This document shows, in pieces, positions 13,749 to 16,505 of a stretch of DNA of 16,505 bases. How positions within the stretch are numbered: position 1 is the stretch's first letter; every line of letters begins with the position of its first letter. The stretch lies in assembly GCA_009936765.1 (NCBI GenBank), contig JAACDL010000092.1:1-16505 (forward strand), in the 5' to 3' direction. Origin of the DNA: Methanobacteriota archaeon. Lineage in GTDB: Archaea; Thermoplasmatota; Poseidoniia; Poseidoniales; Poseidoniaceae. The translations under genes were made by a program, and so were the position numbers. A model generated the notes under the pieces. It was not told where the DNA came from. It saw nothing but the letters and a program-made list of their open reading frames with translations, and did no database searches.

Positions 13749-14348
13749 CTATTCCACCGGGTTGAATTCATCACCTTCATCATTCGCAATGATTCTATCG
13801 ATAACGCCAGCAATTCCTACCATTTCATCAACTTGGAATAGCCTTGCACCCACGGCCCAACCTGCACCCATGTCTGAATCTCTATCTCCAATCATTAGAT
13901 CCATTGGATGAATTGGTTCTGGCTTGGAGCCCCACCAATCCACCTTGTCATGCGACTTACCTCGGATAATTTCTGACGCTCTGTTTAACATTCCTGGCCG
14001 AGGTTTTCTGCATTGGCACTTATCTCTGGTTCTATGCGGACATGTCATTAGGACATCTAAAGTTCCGACTTCTTCTTGTAATTTTGAATGTATCGAATGT
14101 ATTCGATCTTCATCCCATAATCCACGCATTATTGCGGACTGGTTTGTAACAATGGCAATTCTATAGCCCATGTTGCGTAAAGACATAATCGACTCTTTAG
14201 CACCAGGGATAATTGTCAACTCTTCTGGGTTGTTGATGTAATTTGGACTACCATAGTTTAGCACTCCATCTCTATCGACAAATGCAATCGCACCATTCCA
14301 ATTATCGTCGGTTTTCGAGGTATTTACCTCTGCGATTGGCCCCTCCAT
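13749..14348 (-). CDS. HAD-IIIA phosphatase, GmhB-like
   Basis: A HAD-superfamily phosphatase close to D-glycero-D-manno-heptose-1,7-bisphosphate 7-phosphatase (GmhB) and histidinol-phosphate phosphatase. Numbered from the ATG at 14348, D25-R-D27-G-V is the nucleophile motif, TNQS (68-71) motif II and K115 in CRKPRPG motif III. GDRDSDM with D155 and D159 is motif IV. The loop C103-P-H105...C111-Q-C113 is the GmhB-type structural zinc site. Archaea use heptose pathways for surface glycans in some lineages, so a role in nucleotide-heptose synthesis is plausible, but other sugar-phosphate substrates are possible. Start choice is uncertain: TTG at 14366 touches a GAGGTGA (14373-14367), while ATG 14348 is 18 nt away from it. 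Confidence 0.85.
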   Translation of the reverse strand: MEGPIAEVNTSKTDDNWNGAIAFVDRDGVLNYGSPNYINNPEELTIIPGAKESIMSLRNMGYRIAIVTNQSAIMRGLWDEDRIHSIHSKLQEEVGTLDVLMTCPHRTRDKCQCRKPRPGMLNRASEIIRGKSHDKVDWWGSKPEPIHPMDLMIGDRDSDMGAGWAVGARLFQVDEMVGIAGVIDRIIANDEGDEFNPVE

Positions 14349-14424
14349 GTTATCGTTGCAAATCAATCACCTCTATGTGCATTAAGGAGAAGTCATTAGA
14401 GGAAGCAGCCTTCAGCCAGTACTC
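14349..14424. promoter_or_regulatory. Divergent intergenic region upstream of the HAD and archaeosortase genes
   Basis: A 76-nt gap between opposite starts. It contains a minus-strand GAGGTGA at 14373-14367 and purine-rich stretches on plus (GGAG near 14388 and GAGGAAG near 14398), both too far from the archaeosortase ATG to act as its ribosome-binding site. No clear TATA box is seen. Confidence 0.3.
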
Positions 14425-15360
14425 ATGGCAGGTGACCTTCTAGTCGACAGGTCTGTCGCTACCATTCTTGGTGCGATGGGTATGTTCATTCTTTTTGTCA
14501 CTTGGCGAATGCGTTCTGAACGTTTAGAAATAATCGCCCCAATCGGTTGGCTGTTAACTGGTTTTTACTTTTTTAATGAGACAGGGTTCTACTATTATCA
14601 TGAAGATGCGGTTTTGACCATAATGAGTGCTGCAACCTTGCCTGGCGCCATTGCTATCGCTATTTGGGAAAGGAGAGTTGTGATCAAGAAGTATGCTAGT
14701 GCACTTCGTTGGTTCCGAGGTGCTGTTGCGGCAGCAGGGCTACCGTATCTCCTAATTGCTCATGTTCCTATGCTCAATGTTCTAGCGATTTGGTTTGTTG
14801 CTTGGCAATCAGCAGCACTGCTTTCATTCGCTGGTGGTGCTGATGTGACCTTAGGTGATACTTACGCAAATCCGGTTAATGGGCAATCCGTTGAATGGAG
14901 TTCTTGGGAAGGTAACCGTTGGTTTTTGACAGAAGAAATGTCAGAATATTCATTCCATACTGAATTGTTGGTTAACGGTGAACCTCTATACATTAATTTC
15001 GTACTTGCTTGCACTGCAATCCAATCAATGATAATCTTCGTAGGTGCAATTTCTGTTCTTGATATTAGCTGGCGAAAGCGAATCAGAGGACTTTTCATTG
15101 CACTATCTTTGATTCACATTCTCCACCTGTTTAGGAATGCAGGATTGATTTGGTTGCAAATGGGTTATCCTGACTGGCGATGGATGAATCTGACAATCTT
15201 TGAATTCGGTCACGCATATGCTTCAAGAGTAGTATCACTTGGTGCAATGTTCTTGCTCGCTTTAGTACTGTTTGAAATGCTACCGCAAATGCATAGGCAT
15301 GTACTTTCATTGCTCAGACCACTTGGTCTTGAACCTGGTAAAAAGCGCAATCAATCGTAG
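14425..15360 (+). CDS. Archaeosortase/exosortase-family transpeptidase
   Basis: A polytopic membrane protein of 311 residues with about eight hydrophobic helices. It carries the exosortase/archaeosortase catalytic set: C196 in ACTAIQSM, R237 in LFRNAG and H263 in FEFGHAYASR, each in the family's spacing and at a membrane face. Archaeosortase A cleaves C-terminal tripartite signals (such as PGF-CTERM) and joins the protein to a lipid anchor on the outer membrane face. A hydrophilic loop of about 45 residues (138-185) precedes the catalytic Cys and probably faces outside. It has no ribosome-binding site and may be leaderless. The convergent neighbour overlaps its last 10 bases and does not carry a typical sorting signal, so the substrates are elsewhere. 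Confidence 0.85.
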   Translation: MAGDLLVDRSVATILGAMGMFILFVTWRMRSERLEIIAPIGWLLTGFYFFNETGFYYYHEDAVLTIMSAATLPGAIAIAIWERRVVIKKYASALRWFRGAVAAAGLPYLLIAHVPMLNVLAIWFVAWQSAALLSFAGGADVTLGDTYANPVNGQSVEWSSWEGNRWFLTEEMSEYSFHTELLVNGEPLYINFVLACTAIQSMIIFVGAISVLDISWRKRIRGLFIALSLIHILHLFRNAGLIWLQMGYPDWRWMNLTIFEFGHAYASRVVSLGAMFLLALVLFEMLPQMHRHVLSLLRPLGLEPGKKRNQS

Positions 15361-16505
15361 AGATCTGATACTTTCATATCAGTCGGAACATCTGCAACTG
15401 GCGGTCCTAAATCCAATGCAGGTGGTACTTCCTGAATTGTTGGTGGTGGACTAGTTGGCGCCTGTGGCAAATTAACCAACATTTGTTCAGCCATGTTGTC
15501 CTTTTGATATTCCCAAGCATATTCAGGTTCTCGCTTAGAGCGTACAACCATGAATCCAAGTACGGAAACTAGAATCAGCCCTAGCATCCCAGCGGATACC
15601 CATATCACATCATTATCTACTGATGCGAATACATCTGCATTATCTCCTACGCCGTCACCGTCGGTATCTGTGTCTTCGTTAGGGTCATCAGGGAATGCAT
15701 CCTTGTCATCAGGTGTTCCATCACCATCTCTGTCCAGAGGATCGTAAGTTGTCACACAATCCTCTCCATATTCCTCCATTTCACCGAAATCAATGTATCT
15801 GTCATTATTCCTGTCAATTTCAAAGAAATCATATTCATTTAGCCAAGCAATGCTGGACATGAGCTCAATGCTAATTTCATCAGATTCCATTTGCGAATAT
15901 GTCATGTAAAGTTCGTTTTCACAGTTGCACATTTCTAATTTAGCTTCATTCATATCAATGACTTCATCCTTGTTTAAGTCCAATTCTTCGAATTCCTCTT
16001 TGTCCTCATCCAATTCTTCCATTGATAAGTCCCCGTCACCATTGTAATCGAGTTCTTCAAACATTAACTCTGCCAGTTCATTACATGGAATAATCTCATC
16101 ATCCGGGTCAACAGGATTTACAGGATCTACTGGTCCTGGTCCTGGTTGGTCAAAAGACTCCCATTTAGCAATTATTGATATGTCCTGAATATCAGTAATT
16201 GCAGTAATTGTAATGTCGACTCTTCCGCTTGCAAAGAAAATATTGATTTCCTCATCCGCTTCTCCGAAATCTGATTCATAGTTTCCATCTTGTCCCCATT
16301 GGCGACCCATTGGTCCTCCGCCTCCGCCTTCGAAGTCTTCCCAATCTATTTCTTCAGTTTCAGCAAATAAAGCAAGATCACCTTCTCCGCCCCATGTCCT
16401 GATAGTCATATCATTTGCCATTTCATTTTCAAGTTCGATGTAGAAGAATAGTTCCTCTCCTTCTGGTGCACTCATTCCAGACAATTCTTCTTCATTGAAT
16501 AATTG
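15351..16505 (-). CDS. Surface protein with PPC-like, EF-hand and thrombospondin type-3 regions (5' partial)
   Basis: The reading frame is open to the window edge, so the N-terminus with any signal peptide is missing; 384 residues are visible. In order, a PPC-like beta domain (about 10-115, including TIRTWGGEGDLALFAE) is followed by a proline/glycine linker. EF-hand-type calcium loops come next (DYNGDGDLSMEE, DLNKDEVIDMNE, DRNNDRYIDFGE), then a thrombospondin type-3 stretch (DRDGDGTPDDKDAFPDD, DTDGDGVGDNADVF). One transmembrane helix at about 300-321 and a cytoplasmic tail of about 60 residues rich in proline end the protein. PPC domains commonly follow secreted peptidases, so the lost part may be enzymatic, but that is speculation. 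It is strongly acidic, as expected for a calcium-loaded extracellular protein. Four cysteines, in C-N-C and two singles, could form disulfides. Confidence 0.82.
   Translation of the reverse strand, partial: QLFNEEELSGMSAPEGEELFFYIELENEMANDMTIRTWGGEGDLALFAETEEIDWEDFEGGGGGPMGRQWGQDGNYESDFGEADEEINIFFASGRVDITITAITDIQDISIIAKWESFDQPGPGPVDPVNPVDPDDEIIPCNELAELMFEELDYNGDGDLSMEELDEDKEEFEELDLNKDEVIDMNEAKLEMCNCENELYMTYSQMESDEISIELMSSIAWLNEYDFFEIDRNNDRYIDFGEMEEYGEDCVTTYDPLDRDGDGTPDDKDAFPDDPNEDTDTDGDGVGDNADVFASVDNDVIWVSAGMLGLILVSVLGFMVVRSKREPEYAWEYQKDNMAEQMLVNLPQAPTSPPPTIQEVPPALDLGPPVADVPTDMKVSDLYD

Noticed and set aside
15595..15745. Tandem DNA repeat in the surface protein gene
   Set aside because: The recurring Asp/Gly-Asp pattern comes from thrombospondin type-3 and EF-hand loops. 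The underlying bases are not close direct repeats.

Overview
The window is archaeal and gene-dense. It has archaeal exosome subunits, a 20S proteasome alpha subunit, SBDS, eL43, Pcc1, prefoldin beta, the agmatidine synthetase TiaS, Dph6 and an archaeosortase, and it uses TTG/GTG starts freely. Moderate GC, very short intergenic gaps and a large PPC/EF-hand/thrombospondin-type-3 surface protein fit a streamlined marine euryarchaeon such as Marine Group II (Poseidoniales). That assignment is inference, because no rRNA is present. No tRNA, rRNA, CRISPR array, insertion sequence or prophage was seen, and no stretch longer than 300 bases lacks a gene.

Layout. (1) 1-1694, plus strand: the C-terminal half of a UbiD-family decarboxylase (cut by the window edge), followed closely by a TPR-like protein. 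(2) 8292 down to 1695, minus strand: one tightly packed ten-gene run, psmA - SBDS - rrp4 - rrp41 - rrp42 - eL43 - pcc1 - pfdB - DHH phosphoesterase - helical-repeat protein. This is the classic archaeal proteasome-exosome superoperon joining RNA decay, ribosome maturation, protein folding and protein decay. Most junctions overlap or are separated by fewer than 12 nt, and ribosome-binding sites often lie inside the end of the preceding gene. (3) 8356-10419, plus strand: dph6 (diphthamide on EF-2) and purB (purine synthesis), with dph6 diverging from the superoperon across a 63-nt shared promoter region. (4) 10413-12594: a block of small proteins, comprising a four-helix membrane protein, two single-helix membrane proteins, a CBS-pair protein and a P-loop-like protein without the Walker lysine. 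(5) 14348 down to 12634, minus strand: a GmhB-like HAD phosphatase with tiaS 2 nt behind it. (6) 14425-16505: an archaeosortase converging on a membrane-anchored acidic surface protein (N-terminus outside the window).

Start codons were reassigned where a ribosome-binding site decides the matter. SBDS, rrp42, eL43, pfdB, rrp4, psmA and purB all begin downstream of the longest open frame. All four convergent gene pairs abut or overlap, so transcription must end inside the opposing gene. The best leads are the undescribed tenth gene of the superoperon, the absence of rpoP beside eL43 together with an extended eL43 tail, the CBS/degenerate P-loop pair, and the archaeosortase next to a surface protein that is apparently not its substrate. 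I did not see a complete, clearly novel system.
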